Assembly (NCBI RefSeq): GCF_000719135.1
Contig: NZ_JOEK01000001.1
Span: 744,001 to 808,000, forward strand
Origin: Streptomyces avicenniae
Lineage (GTDB): Bacteria; Actinomycetota; Actinomycetes; Streptomycetales; Streptomycetaceae
Reading direction: 5' to 3'
DNA length: 64,000 bases
Shown: one piece after another, positions 8,808-17,732 of the stretch
Numbering within the stretch: position 1 is the first letter of the stretch
Layout: each line of letters opens with the position of its first letter
Position numbers and translations under genes: made by a program
Notes under the pieces: generated by a model
Told to the model about the DNA's origin: nothing
The model's database searches: none
What the model saw: the letters and a program-made list of their open reading frames with translations, nothing else

Positions 8808-9470
8808 TCAGAAACGGTCGGCGTGGTCCACCGGTGGTACGGCGCTCCGCCGCCCGGCCCGCGCCAACGCCGCGCCGAGCGGCGGGAGCAGGACGCACGC
8901 GGCGACCGTCGCGTACAGCCACCCCGCCAGGATGTCGCTCGGCCAGTGCACACCGAGGTAGACGCGGCTGACGCCGACCGCCACCGCCCACACCGCCGGG
9001 ACGCCGTACGCCACCGCGCGCGGCAGGTGGCGCGCCAGCAGCACCGCGACGCCGATGGCGACCATGCCGGACGTCGCCGCGTGCCCCGAGGGCATCGACG
9101 GGTTGTTGACATGGATCAGCCAGTCGGCGACCGGCGGGCGCGGGCGGTCGAACGTCGTGACGATCAGCAGCCGTACGAGCTGGCCCACCGCGAGCGCCCC
9201 CACGCCCGCCACCGCGCCGAGCCACCACGTGCGCGGCACGTACAGCGCGCCCACGACGGCCGCGATCACCAGCGGGGGCACGCCGCTTCCCGTGCTGGTG
9301 ATGAAGCGGAAGGCGTCGTTCCAGCCGCCGGTGCGCCGCTCAAGCGCCTCGTCGTGCAGCGTGTCGTCCACGGGGAACGGCGCCCCGTCCCGCAGCGCGA
9401 CCGCGAACATCAGGGCGGCCAGCAGCGCGGCGGCCACGGCGGCGATGGTGACGCGGTGTGATCGGGTCAT
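8808..9470 (-). CDS. PAP2-family membrane phosphatase
   Basis: 220 residues starting at the ATG at 9470; the frame is open upstream but MTRSHRV followed by the first membrane segment is the natural start. Five or six hydrophobic segments are visible. The acid-phosphatase signature parts are in order: DRPRPP, PSMPSGHAATSG and GVSRVYLGVHWPSDILAGW, so the catalytic Arg and both His are retained. The lysine that usually opens the first motif is not obvious. Members dephosphorylate lipid phosphates such as undecaprenyl pyrophosphate or phosphatidic acid. The gene is 76 bases downstream of the SDR gene on the same strand. Confidence 0.85.
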   Translation of the reverse strand: MTRSHRVTIAAVAAALLAALMFAVALRDGAPFPVDDTLHDEALERRTGGWNDAFRFITSTGSGVPPLVIAAVVGALYVPRTWWLGAVAGVGALAVGQLVRLLIVTTFDRPRPPVADWLIHVNNPSMPSGHAATSGMVAIGVAVLLARHLPRAVAYGVPAVWAVAVGVSRVYLGVHWPSDILAGWLYATVAACVLLPPLGAALARAGRRSAVPPVDHADRF

Positions 9471-9546
9471 GCTCGGCAAGCCTAGGCGAGCGATCGGGGT
9501 GCGGGAAGAGCCGGAAGGACGCCGGTCGAAAAAGGTAAAGGAACGG

Positions 9547-10320
9547 TCAGGTCCGCAGGTAGGAGGCACCGTTCACGTCAAGCACCGCGCCGGACGACCA
9601 GACCGCCCCCGGCGACGCCAGGTAGCGGACCGCCGCCGCGACCTCCTCGGCCGCCGCCACCCGCCCGAACGGGCTCTGCGCCCGGATCGCCTCGCCCTCC
9701 GCGCCGCTCAGCCGCCCGGCGACCCGTTCCGTGCGCACGAATCCGGGCGCCACCGAGGCGACGCCGATCCCGTGCGGCGCCAGCGAGACGGCGAGCGACT
9801 GCCCCAGCGCGTGCAGCGCGGCCTTGCTCGCGCCGTACGCCGGGTGGTCCGGCTCGCCGCGGAAGGCGCCGCGCGAGCCGACGTTCACGATCCGCCCGCC
9901 CACGCCGCGGTCGATCATGTCGCGCGCGGCGCAGTAGGAGGCGTGCGCGGCGCCGAGCAGGTTGACGTCCACCGTCCGCCGCCAGGCCGCGACCCAGTCG
10001 TCCCAGCCGGTGTCGGGCAGCGGGTGCGCGATCATGGCGGCGGCGTTGTTGACCAGCACGTCGATGCCGCCGAGCGCCCCGGCCGCGTCCGCGACGAGGC
10101 GGCGTACGGCCTCGGGGTCCGTCAGGTCGGCGGCCAGCACGGTGTGGCCCGCGCCCGGGAGCGACGCGGCGGTCTCCTCGGCGTCGGCGCGGCGCGTCCC
10201 GCAGTGCACGGCGACGCGGTCGCCGTCCGCCGCGAAGGCCGCCGCGATCGCACGGCCGATGCCCCGGGAGGCGCCGGTGACCAGCACGCCCCTGCCCCCG
10301 CCGTCCGCCGTGCCGCTCAT
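9547..10320 (-). CDS. SDR-family oxidoreductase (3-oxoacyl-ACP-reductase-like)
   Basis: 257 residues, start ATG at 10320, overlapping the upstream VOC gene by 4 bases (ATGA). Classical SDR features: LVTGASRGIGRA near residue 12, DVLVNNAAAM in place of NNAG, a serine in NVGSRGAF, the active-site YGASKAAL and PGFVRTERVAGRL. The size and motifs fit a classical short-chain dehydrogenase/reductase using NADPH. The substrate is unknown. Coupling to a VOC protein suggests a two-step small-molecule reduction and detoxification or isomerisation unit, but this is inference. Confidence 0.85.
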   Translation of the reverse strand: MSGTADGGGRGVLVTGASRGIGRAIAAAFAADGDRVAVHCGTRRADAEETAASLPGAGHTVLAADLTDPEAVRRLVADAAGALGGIDVLVNNAAAMIAHPLPDTGWDDWVAAWRRTVDVNLLGAAHASYCAARDMIDRGVGGRIVNVGSRGAFRGEPDHPAYGASKAALHALGQSLAVSLAPHGIGVASVAPGFVRTERVAGRLSGAEGEAIRAQSPFGRVAAAEEVAAAVRYLASPGAVWSSGAVLDVNGASYLRT

Positions 10321-10748
10321 CGGGCGAACACCTGCGCCTCGTCCGTGAACGCCTTGAACTCCAGCGCGTTGCCCGCCGGGTCGAGGAAGAACATCGTCCA
10401 CTGCTCGGCCGGTTCCCCGGCGAAGCGCAGCACCGGCTCGATGACGAACGCCGTGCCCGCGTCGCGCAGCCGCGCCGAGAACGCGTGGAAGTCGGCGACG
10501 TCGAGCAGCAGCCCGAAGTGCGGTACGGGCACGCGGTGTTCGCCGACCGATCCGTGCCCCGCCGGGCCGCGCGGCGGGCCCGGCACCACGTGCGTCACGA
10601 CCTGGTGGCCGCGCAGGTCCCAGTCCACCCAGGTGCCGGTGGAGCGTCCCTCGGGCAGCCCCAGCACCCCGCCGTAGAACTCCCGCGCCCGCGCGAGGTC
10701 GTCCACGGGGATCGCGAGATGGAAGCCGGGCCTGGTGCCGCTTGTCAT
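10317..10748 (-). CDS. VOC (glyoxalase/bleomycin-resistance) family protein
   Basis: 143 residues. It begins MTSGTRPGFHLAIPVDDL, and AREFYGGVLGLPEGRS is the first beta-alpha-beta-beta-beta module. The second module contains FGLLLDVADFHAFS and ends FFLDPAGNALEFKAF, where the Glu is a typical metal ligand; the His in GFHLAIP is another. Such proteins are metal-dependent lyases, dioxygenases or ligand binders. It is the first gene of a two-gene unit with the SDR (ATGA overlap). A strong hairpin at 10779-10812 separates it from the amidase upstream. Confidence 0.82.
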   Translation of the reverse strand: MTSGTRPGFHLAIPVDDLARAREFYGGVLGLPEGRSTGTWVDWDLRGHQVVTHVVPGPPRGPAGHGSVGEHRVPVPHFGLLLDVADFHAFSARLRDAGTAFVIEPVLRFAGEPAEQWTMFFLDPAGNALEFKAFTDEAQVFAR

Positions 10749-10778
10749 ACGTATGCCTCTCGTCGGTCGTGCCGTTGC

Positions 10779-10812
10779 CCCCCCGGGCGTTCCTATCACC
10801 ACGCCCGGGGGG
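10779..10812 (-). terminator. Terminator hairpin of the secreted amidase gene
   Basis: CCCCCCGGGCGT at 10779-10790 pairs perfectly with ACGCCCGGGGGG at 10801-10812 around a 10-base loop. It starts 13 bases past the amidase stop on the minus strand. Confidence 0.75.
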
Positions 10813-10825
10813 ACGGCACGCGCCC

Positions 10826-12802
10826 TCAGCGGCGCGACGACCAGCGCAGCTCCACGTCGGCCGCCCGCACGTACGCGACCCGGTGCCCGAGCTGGATCTG
10901 GTAGTAGTCCTCGCCACGCACCACCTGGTGCCCGGCCGGGTCGAACGTCACGGCCCGGTAGTACTCGCCCGGCGTCCGCAGCCCGACGACGTACGCCTGG
11001 TCGGCGGGGACGCTGTACGACAGCGGGCTCACCGCCTGCACCGGCACGCCCGGCGGGTAGGCGGCGGCCTCCGGGTAGGCGCGGCCGTACACCGGGATCG
11101 TCGTCGCGCCGTCCTTGCCGGTGACGACCCAGCCCTGCGCGTCGTACGACGTCCGCTCGCGCGCCGGGTCGTGGAACCACGCCTTGGCGCCGAGGTACCA
11201 GATCGCCGTCCAGTCGCCCCGGCGCTCGGCCACGGCGAACTGCTGCCCGGCCGTCGCCCGCGCGCCGATGTCGTTGACGCCGGTGGACGACGCGCCGCCG
11301 CCCGGGTGCGTGCCGGGGTCGGCGACGAGCGGGGCGTCCGCGCGCGGCTCGGTGTGCAGCCGTACGGCGGCCGAGCCGTGCGGCGCGCACGTGCTGCCGG
11401 TGCCCGTGCAGCCGGTGAACTCGGGGCTGTGCTCGTCGTAGTCGGGCGCGATCGTGACGATGCCGCCGCGCGGGCCCGCCGTCGGGTGGAAGGGGGCGCC
11501 GAGCAGCGCGAAGTAGTGCGACCAGTCCCAGTACGGGCCGGGGTCGGTGTGCATGCCGGGGATGCCGGTCGTGGTGGTGCCCTGCACGTTGTCGTGGCCG
11601 AGGATGTGCTGCCGGTCGAGCGGGATGTCGTACGTGCGGGCCAGGTACCGCACGAGGCGGGCGGACGTGCGGTACATCGCCTCCGTGTACCAGGCGTCGG
11701 GGTCGGTGAGGAAGCCCTCGTGCTCCAGGCCGATCGACTTGGCGTTCACGAACCAGTTGCCCGCGTGCCAGCCGACGTCCTTCGTGGCGAGGTGCTGGGC
11801 GATGTGGCCGTCGGAGGAGCGCAGGCTGTAGTGCCAGGAGACGTACGTCGGGTCCTGTACGAGGTCGAGCGTCGTCTCCCAGGTGGCCTCGGTGTCGTGG
11901 ATGACGATGTACTCGATCTCCTGGGACGTCTCGCGGTCGGCGAGGTCGTGGTTGCCGTAGTCGCCGCCGCCCAGGTCCTCGTAGGGCGCGGGCAGCCATG
12001 CGCAGGAGACGGTGCGGGGGCACTCGACGTTCGGGTCGCGGGGCGCGTGCGGCAGGCCGAGGGCGTCGGCGGTGGCGGTGTCGGGGGCGACGTCCTGGGG
12101 GGTGAGGACGACGCGCTGGCCGCTGTCCGTGACGCGCTCCTCGCCCGTCGCGATGACGTCGTACACGTCGTCGGCGAAGACCTCGGCGGCGTCCTGCGTG
12201 TCGGCGCCCGCGTAGGCGGCCACCGCGCCGTACCAGGCGGCGGGGTCGTCGCCGGGCGCGGCGCCGAGGTCGCGCTGCGCGGCGGCGAGGAGGGCGGCGC
12301 CGCCCTCGATGTTGGCGGCGGCGCTGGTGCGCAGCTCGTCGGGGGACAGGCCGGTCAGTTCGGCGGCGCGCTCCAGGGTGCCGTCGCCTGTGGTGTGCGC
12401 GGCGGTGGTGGTGGGCGCCGCGTCGGCGGTCGCGGCCGGGGTGAGCGGCCTGGACGTGTCGCCGCGCGGGTCCTCGGTGCCGTCCGCGTGGTGCCCGGCG
12501 TGCCCGGTGTGGGCGGCGGATTCGGCGAGCGCGGTCGGCACGTCGGTCAGGTGCATGGGCCCGTAGCCCCCGGAGACGCTGGCCGCGCCGCCGTGGGCGT
12601 CCCAGCGTGACTGGAGGTAGGAGACGCCGAGCAGCACGCTCTCGGGCACGTCCCAGCGGTGCGCGGCGGCGCTGAACGCGGCCTGGAGCGCGGTGTCGTC
12701 CGACGCGGCTCCTGCGGGTGGTCCCGCGGCCAGCAGGGGGACGGCCAGGGCCGCCGCGGTGGCGGCGCCCAGGACGCGGTAGGGGCGGACGGGTCCTCGC
12801 AA
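10826..12802 (-). CDS. Secreted N-acetylmuramoyl-L-alanine amidase (Amidase_2) with long N-terminal region
   Basis: I place the start at TTG 12802: GGAGG at 12808-12812 is 5 bases upstream, and the product then opens MRGPVRPYR followed by a clean signal peptide (VLGAATAAALAVPLLAAG, AGA-A cut). Upstream in-frame starts to 12904 would bury the signal. The 658-residue protein has a lytic-transglycosylase-like helical region at about 35-260 (ESVLLGVSYLQSRWDAHGG). The amidase core follows at about 290-430: EYIVIHDTEATWETT, HYSLRSSDGHIAQ, GWHAGNWFVN, IGLEHEGF and ILGHDNVQG supply the zinc His residues. About 220 C-terminal residues look like SH3-type wall-binding repeats (AVRLHTEP, GWVVTGKDG). It acts on peptidoglycan outside the cell. 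Confidence 0.85.
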   Translation of the reverse strand: MRGPVRPYRVLGAATAAALAVPLLAAGPPAGAASDDTALQAAFSAAAHRWDVPESVLLGVSYLQSRWDAHGGAASVSGGYGPMHLTDVPTALAESAAHTGHAGHHADGTEDPRGDTSRPLTPAATADAAPTTTAAHTTGDGTLERAAELTGLSPDELRTSAAANIEGGAALLAAAQRDLGAAPGDDPAAWYGAVAAYAGADTQDAAEVFADDVYDVIATGEERVTDSGQRVVLTPQDVAPDTATADALGLPHAPRDPNVECPRTVSCAWLPAPYEDLGGGDYGNHDLADRETSQEIEYIVIHDTEATWETTLDLVQDPTYVSWHYSLRSSDGHIAQHLATKDVGWHAGNWFVNAKSIGLEHEGFLTDPDAWYTEAMYRTSARLVRYLARTYDIPLDRQHILGHDNVQGTTTTGIPGMHTDPGPYWDWSHYFALLGAPFHPTAGPRGGIVTIAPDYDEHSPEFTGCTGTGSTCAPHGSAAVRLHTEPRADAPLVADPGTHPGGGASSTGVNDIGARATAGQQFAVAERRGDWTAIWYLGAKAWFHDPARERTSYDAQGWVVTGKDGATTIPVYGRAYPEAAAYPPGVPVQAVSPLSYSVPADQAYVVGLRTPGEYYRAVTFDPAGHQVVRGEDYYQIQLGHRVAYVRAADVELRWSSRR

Positions 12803-13118
12803 GGCGGCCTCCGTGGGTCGGTTCGCCGGATACGTGCGGTACGACGGGACGGCATGAGCATGCTGATCGTGAACGGACGGGACGTCAATGGACCCGTGAT
12901 ACACCGGCGTTGCACGTCACGGGTGGTGCGTCACGGTTTCCCGCGGCCGTGTCCGCCGCCTGCGGCCCGGCACAGGTATGGACCGGTGGCCCCCCGCCGC
13001 GCTTTGCCCGATCTTTACCCGCGGCACCGGGATGACCGGCCGTCAACGCGTGCGGCCCCACCACTCGTTCAGCGGACCGTCGCTGGACAGGGACGCAGGG
13101 TGATCACAGGGTGTCGGT
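12803..13118. other. 316-base divergent intergenic region, amidase / serine protease
   Basis: It holds the amidase ribosome binding site (12808-12812 on the minus strand) and presumably two divergent promoters. I see no clear operator palindrome, RNA gene or credible ORF here. If the amidase used its furthest upstream start the gap would shrink to 214 bases. Confidence 0.5.
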
Positions 13119-13913
13119 ATGAACCACGGTGTCGCGGTGAAGTCCACGCTCCTGCTGATAGTGACCTCGGCCGTCCTCGGCCTGACGTCGCCGCCCGCGC
13201 TCGCCGGTGCCGCGCCCTGGGCGGACGGCCCGGTCGGGACGGTCGGCAAGCTCGTCTGGGACGCGGGCGGCGGGCGGCTCGGCATGTGCTCCGGCTCGGT
13301 CGTGGACGCGCCGAACGGCAGCGTCGTCGCGACGGCCGCGCACTGCGTCCGCACCCGCGAGACCCCCGACCCGCCCGCCGAGGTGTGGTTCGTGCCGGGC
13401 TACGACCACGGGAAGGACAGCTACCGCGAGGACGGTTGGCGCGTCACCGGCTTCCACACCCCCGAGGGCTGGGACATCTCCCGGGACACGACCGAGATCC
13501 TGCACCACGACTACGCCTTCCTCACCCTCGCGGAGCGGGACGGCGTGACCGTGCAGGAGGCGCACGGCGCCAACCGCCTCGTGGTCGAACCGGTGCCGCA
13601 GGACCGCGACGTCGCCGTCCTCGGCTACCCGGCGATCGAGCCGTACGACGGCGAGTCGCTGCACTACTGCGCCGGGCCGACCGACGTGCTCGACGCGGCG
13701 GAGGCGGACGAGGCCAACGTCGGCGGGCTCCTGCTGGAGGACTGCGACCTCACGGCCGGGTCGAGCGGCGGCCCGTGGCTCCAGGACTTCGACGCGGAGA
13801 CGGGCGGCGGCGCGCTCGTCGCGGTGATGTCGGTGGGCAGCGGCGAGGGCCAGGTGGTGGGCCGCCCGTTCCCGGCAGAGGCGGCGGACCTGCTGGCGGC
13901 GGCGTCGGAGTGA
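13119..13913 (+). CDS. Secreted trypsin-like serine protease
   Basis: 264 residues. A signal peptide is seen at residues 1-30 (VKSTLLLIVTSAVLGLTSPP, ALAGA). The chymotrypsin fold triad is readable: His in VVATAAHCVR, Asp in HHDYAFLTL and Ser in LTAGSSGGPWLQ. Cys pairs in MCSGSV / AHCV and HYCAG / EDCDLTAG fit the usual disulfides. No pro-region or C-terminal binding domain is present. It is an extracellular endopeptidase of unknown specificity. It ends 10 bases from the convergent SDR gene. GTG at 13134 is an alternative start, but the ATG gives a better signal n-region. Confidence 0.88.
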   Translation: MNHGVAVKSTLLLIVTSAVLGLTSPPALAGAAPWADGPVGTVGKLVWDAGGGRLGMCSGSVVDAPNGSVVATAAHCVRTRETPDPPAEVWFVPGYDHGKDSYREDGWRVTGFHTPEGWDISRDTTEILHHDYAFLTLAERDGVTVQEAHGANRLVVEPVPQDRDVAVLGYPAIEPYDGESLHYCAGPTDVLDAAEADEANVGGLLLEDCDLTAGSSGGPWLQDFDAETGGGALVAVMSVGSGEGQVVGRPFPAEAADLLAAASE

Positions 13914-13923
13914 CGCCGCCGCG

Positions 13924-14886
13924 TCAGGCCACGGGCCGCCCGGACGGGAAGCGGACGTTCGTCAGCTCCTCGGAGACGGCCCACAGGCGGGCGCGCGTCT
14001 CCTCGTCCAGCGCGCGGCGCGGCGCCCTGACCTCGGCCGCGCCGCCGGTCAGCTCGCCGAAGCCCGACGGGCCGTAGTAGGCGCCGCCCTTGGCGTCCGG
14101 GCTGGTCGCGGCGTACAGCGCGGGCAGGACGCCCGCGGGCACCTGCTGCCACATGAACGGGACGCGGTAGCTCAGCCGGGAGAGCCGGGTGGACAGCCCG
14201 GCCCGCCATCCACCGCCCATGCTCGGGCCGCTGACCTGGAGATTCGTGACGGTGCCGCCCGGGTGCGCGCTGTTGCTGCGGATGCCCCAGCCGCCCTCGG
14301 CGGCGCGGTGGTCCAGCTCCCGCGCGAACATCAGGTTGGCCAGCTTGGACGTGCCGTACGCCCGCTGGCTGCGGTAGCGGCGCTCGCTCTGGAGGTTGGC
14401 GAAGTCGATCCTGCCCCAGCGGCTGGTGAGGCTGGACATGGTCGTCACGTGGGCGCCGCCCGCGGCCCGCAGCAGCGGCAGCAGGTGGGCGGTGAGGGCG
14501 AAGTGGCCCAGGTAGTTGCTGCCGAACTGGAGCTCGAAGCCGTCCTCGGTGGTCCGGTGCTCGGGCGGCGTCATGACGCCCGCGTTGTTGAGCAGGACGT
14601 GCACGGGCCGCCCCTCGTCGCGCAGCCGCTCGCCCAGCGCGGCGACGGACGTGAGCGAGGACAGGTCGAGGCGGCGCTGCGACAGCGTGGCGCCCGGGTG
14701 CTCGGCGGCGAGCCTGGCCATGGCGTCGGCGCCCTTGCGCTCGTCGCGCACGGCGAGGATCACCTCGGCACCCGCGCCGAGGAGGCGGCCGGTCAGGCCG
14801 TAGCCCAGGCCGCTGTTGGCGCCGGTGACGACGGCGAGCTTTCCGGTGAGGTCGGGGACGGTGACGTCGAGCGCGGTGCGTGCCAT
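13924..14886 (-). CDS. SDR-family oxidoreductase (retinol-dehydrogenase-like)
   Basis: 320 residues, extended-length classical [15 protein letters not shown] near residue 20 binds cofactor, [12 protein letters not shown] is the structural NNAG motif and [13 protein letters not shown] the catalytic YxxxK, with [12 protein letters not shown] after it. This pattern (NAGVM, SAHPG, LANL) is that of the WW-oxidoreductase/retinol-dehydrogenase-like group common in Streptomyces. The substrate cannot be inferred. It faces a TetR gene across a 103-base gap containing a clear inverted repeat, so the TetR protein probably represses it. Confidence 0.87.
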   Translation of the reverse strand: MARTALDVTVPDLTGKLAVVTGANSGLGYGLTGRLLGAGAEVILAVRDERKGADAMARLAAEHPGATLSQRRLDLSSLTSVAALGERLRDEGRPVHVLLNNAGVMTPPEHRTTEDGFELQFGSNYLGHFALTAHLLPLLRAAGGAHVTTMSSLTSRWGRIDFANLQSERRYRSQRAYGTSKLANLMFARELDHRAAEGGWGIRSNSAHPGGTVTNLQVSGPSMGGGWRAGLSTRLSRLSYRVPFMWQQVPAGVLPALYAATSPDAKGGAYYGPSGFGELTGGAAEVRAPRRALDEETRARLWAVSEELTNVRFPSGRPVA

Positions 14887-14941
14887 GGCGGGTCCTCGGG
14901 GTGGTCGGGGGCGGGGGAGCCGGCCCGGCCAAGGTAACGGG

Positions 14942-14970
14942 CCAGTGGTCTTTTATCAACGGACCACCGG
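14942..14970. promoter_or_regulatory. Inverted repeat between SDR and TetR genes, likely TetR operator
   Basis: CCAGTGGTC at 14942-14950 and GACCACCGG at 14962-14970 are inverted copies with one mismatch, separated by 11 A/T-rich bases (TTTTATCAACG). Half-site centres are 20 bases apart, about two helical turns, a spacing suited to a TetR-family dimer pair. The repeat sits 20 bases before the tetR start and 55 before the SDR start. Confidence 0.7.
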
Positions 14971-14989
14971 TCTGCTAGCGTGTCGCGAC

Positions 14990-15709
14990 GTGGCAGGGGA
15001 CAGCGGCTTCCAGCGCGCCAGGCGCCCGGAGCAGGTGCGCGCGCGGCGGGAGGCGATCGTCCGCACGGCGCGCGACATGCTCGCGGACCGCCCGCTCGCC
15101 GACATCAGCCTCAACGAGCTGAGCGCCCGCGTGGGGCTCGCCAAGTCCAACGTGCTGCGGTACTTCGACAGCCGCGAGGCCGTGTTCCTCGAAGTGCTCG
15201 ACCGCTCCTGGGGCGCGTGGCTGGACGAGCTGGAGACGGCCGCCGCCCCGGCCGCCGGGCGTGACGGGCGCTTCGCCGCCGAGACGCGCACGGCTGGGCG
15301 CGTCGCCGCCTCGCTCGTGGCGCGGCCCGAGCTGTGCGAGCTGATCAGCGGCATGGCCGGGGTGCTGGAGCGCAACATCTCCGTGGACTTCGCGCGCCAC
15401 TTCAAGCAGCGGGCCGCCGCGCACACGGAGCGGCTGGCGCGGCTGGTCCGCCGCGAGGTGCCCGTGCTGGACGACGCGGGCGCGGCGCACTTCGCGGGCG
15501 CGGTGTTCGTGGTGGTCGCGGGGCTGTGGCCCTACGCCAGGCCGACCGAGGCGATCGCCCGGGTCTCCGCCGAGATGGGCGCCCCGCCTGCGTGGGACGC
15601 GTTCGTGGCCGGGCTCGCCGAGGGGCTGGTCAACCAGCTCGTCGGGCTCACGGCGCGGGCGGCGCCCCCGCCCGGCGGTCAAGGCTCGCGCGGCGCCTTC
15701 TCGCCGTAG
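14990..15709 (+). CDS. TetR-family transcriptional regulator
   Basis: 239 residues from GTG at 14990 (VAGDSGFQ); the open frame upstream overlaps the operator and is not coding. The N-terminal helix-turn-helix is typical: RREAIVRTARDMLADRPLAD, then SLNELSARVGLAKSNVLRYF and DSREAVFLEVL. The C-terminal ligand domain is helical and resembles the TetR_C_17 type (GLWPYARPTEAIARV). It is divergent from the SDR gene, which is its likely target through the 14942-14970 repeat. Its 3' end overlaps the convergent nucleotidyltransferase gene by 31 bases. Confidence 0.87.
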   Translation: MAGDSGFQRARRPEQVRARREAIVRTARDMLADRPLADISLNELSARVGLAKSNVLRYFDSREAVFLEVLDRSWGAWLDELETAAAPAAGRDGRFAAETRTAGRVAASLVARPELCELISGMAGVLERNISVDFARHFKQRAAAHTERLARLVRREVPVLDDAGAAHFAGAVFVVVAGLWPYARPTEAIARVSAEMGAPPAWDAFVAGLAEGLVNQLVGLTARAAPPPGGQGSRGAFSP

Positions 15710-16485
15710 GTGGCGGTGTACTCGGCGGCCAGCCAGGGCCCGAGGTCGTCGATGAGCATGCGCAGGACCGCCGGGTCGGCGGACGGCGTACGGCCGACGG
15801 CGGCGGCCTCCCGCATCTGCGCGGCGCGGTCGGGGTGGTGGCGGGCGAAGAGTTCGGCGGAGAGCGCGAGGTCGCTCGTCCAGCCGCCCCAGCGGGGCAT
15901 GACCAGCGTGAAGCCGGTGCGGACGACGCGGCGCCCGACGCCCCGGCTCAGGGCACGCCGGTCGGCGTCCGTCACGGCCTCGGCGGCGCGTGCGCGCCAG
16001 CGCGGCAGGGCGAGGGCGAGGTCGCCGTTCGTCTCGCGGGCGAGCAGGGGCGTGGGGCGGTAGCGGGGCAGGTCGCGGGCCAGGTCGGGGCCGAGCAGCG
16101 GCGTGCACAGGCAGGCGACGAAGAAGCCGAGGTCGTGGCGCTCCAGCTCGCTGAGGGCCGTGGCCACGTCCACCGTGAGCAGGCCCGCGCCGTTGATCTC
16201 GGGGTGCGCGCCGTCGAGGGCGGCCTCGACCGCCGAGGCGGCGGCGCGGTCGGCGTCGGTCGGCGGTTCGCGCAGGACGGCCAGCAGGTCGAGGTCGGAG
16301 ACGCCGGGGACGGCCGTGCCGCGCGGGACGCTGCCGTAGAGGTACGCGCTGTGCAGGCGCGCGCCGAACGTGCTGGTGAGCTGCTCGCGTGCCGCCCGCA
16401 CGACCTGGGCGAACGCCGCCGGGACCTGTCGCAGGGAGCCTTCGCGGGCGATCGTGCCGTCGGGCCGCAGACCTCGCTCGTCCAT
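15679..16485 (-). CDS. Nucleotidyltransferase-domain protein (aminoglycoside adenylyltransferase-like)
   Basis: 268 residues from ATG 16485, preceded by GGTGG; GTG at 16494 is an alternative. The fold signature is YLYGSVPRGTAVPGVSDLDL: GS, then D-x-D for metal and nucleotide. A later VDVATALSELE and a helical C-terminal half (DDLGPWLAAEYTATYGE) resemble ANT(9)/AadA-like enzymes that adenylate aminoglycosides. Resistance is possible but unproven; many such proteins are housekeeping. Its last 31 bases overlap the end of the tetR gene on the other strand. Confidence 0.72.
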   Translation of the reverse strand: MDERGLRPDGTIAREGSLRQVPAAFAQVVRAAREQLTSTFGARLHSAYLYGSVPRGTAVPGVSDLDLLAVLREPPTDADRAAASAVEAALDGAHPEINGAGLLTVDVATALSELERHDLGFFVACLCTPLLGPDLARDLPRYRPTPLLARETNGDLALALPRWRARAAEAVTDADRRALSRGVGRRVVRTGFTLVMPRWGGWTSDLALSAELFARHHPDRAAQMREAAAVGRTPSADPAVLRMLIDDLGPWLAAEYTATYGEKAPREP

Positions 16486-16586
16486 GGAATCCACCCTGCT
16501 GCGCGGCGCGGCGGCGCCGCCACCTGATTCCCGGCCCGGCGGGCGTCGTCGGAGCCGTTGTCAGACCCGTGTGCGAGAGTCCGGGC

Positions 16587-17504
16587 ATGCTGGAGATCGT
16601 GGTGGAGACGGAGAACGCGGAACGGCACGTCCGTCCGACCGCCGGTGAACTCGCCGGGCTGATACGGCGGATCGGCGGCGCCGGTGACCGGTTCCTGATC
16701 GTCCAGCTGATACCCGACCTGCCCGACGTCTTCCTCCAGGTCTGGCACGAGGCGGGGGGCGCCTGGACGCTTGAGCACCGCGACGGCGGCCACGGTCGGC
16801 ACTTCGGCACGGCGCCCGCCGGGCCCGAGGACGTGCTCGCGGCGATGACCGGCTGGGCGCGCCGGGAGGACGGGTGGGACGCGGGCCACGCGTGGTCGCC
16901 CGTGGACACGGGGCCCGCCGTCGAGGTGCCGCCGCTCGCCCTCGACCCGTCCGACCGCGCGGCGCTGGAGGAACACCTCGGCGAGGTGCTGGCCGCCGGG
17001 TACGCCACCCGCGCCGAGCTGGCCGAGACCGCCGAGGAGTACCTCGTCATCGAGGACCACCGGCCGGTGTCGCGGGCGCAGGCGTGGGCGCTGGCCGACC
17101 GGATGTGGCTTGCGCGTGTCGGCGAACAGGTGGCGTGGCGGGGCGAGACCGACCCGGAGCGGCTGACCCGCGCGTTCACCGCCCTGGAGGCGGCGGGTCT
17201 CACGGCCCGTGAGAGCTTCACCTGCTGCCGTTCCTGCGGCCGGTCGGAGATAGCCGACGCGGGCAGGCCCGACGCCCGCGGCTTCGTCTACTTCCCCTCC
17301 CAGGCCGCCGAGTCGGCCGCGGCCGGGCACGGGCTGGCGCTCTACTACGGTGGCTTCGACGGCTCGTCGGCGACGACCACCGCCGTCGGCCGTGAGGTCG
17401 TGGCCGCGCTCGCGGCGGCCGGGCTGTGCGCCGAGTGGAGCGGGGACCCGGACCAGGCCATCACCGTCACGCCCCTGGACTGGCGCCGCCGCCTGATCGG
17501 CTAG
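16587..17504 (+). CDS. DUF6891-like protein
   Basis: 305 residues from ATG 16587 (MLEIVVETENAE). The N-terminal third (residues 1-110) resembles small immunity-like Imm1 folds. The C-terminal 190 residues carry EIAEEYLV-like ETAEEYLVIED, then TCCRSCGRSEI, a four-Cys cluster CC-x2-C, and YYGGFDGSSATTTAVGREVV. This layout is what I recall for DUF6891. The Cys cluster could bind metal. Function unknown. It stands alone; 340 bases separate it from clpB. Confidence 0.65.
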   Translation: MLEIVVETENAERHVRPTAGELAGLIRRIGGAGDRFLIVQLIPDLPDVFLQVWHEAGGAWTLEHRDGGHGRHFGTAPAGPEDVLAAMTGWARREDGWDAGHAWSPVDTGPAVEVPPLALDPSDRAALEEHLGEVLAAGYATRAELAETAEEYLVIEDHRPVSRAQAWALADRMWLARVGEQVAWRGETDPERLTRAFTALEAAGLTARESFTCCRSCGRSEIADAGRPDARGFVYFPSQAAESAAAGHGLALYYGGFDGSSATTTAVGREVVAALAAAGLCAEWSGDPDQAITVTPLDWRRRLIG

Positions 17505-17732
17505 GCCACCCCGCCCCGCCTCACCGGCGTCCGCCACGCGGCCGGCCCGGCGTTCCTGCCTGCCCTGGGGACGGCGGCCCGCCGCGTCCGTACCCGACCG
17601 GTGACCTCCCGTGCGCTGAACCCGCCCACGGGCCCGGCGGCATGCCCGCGTGCCCGTACGTCCTGCGGAGCGTCACGCCCGGCGGCGCGGCCGTCCCGCG
17701 TGTCGTGCGTGCCGGGAAGTGGCCTCCGGCTT

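Noticed and set aside
10742..12610. 622-codon plus-strand frame opposite the amidase
   Set aside because: Antisense shadow; Val/Arg/Gly-biased composition, no recognisable domain.
14942..14970. DasR-type site near the TetR gene
   Set aside because: The arms contain GGTC/GACC but the central TCTAGA-like core of DasR sites is missing and spacing is 11, so a TetR operator fits better.
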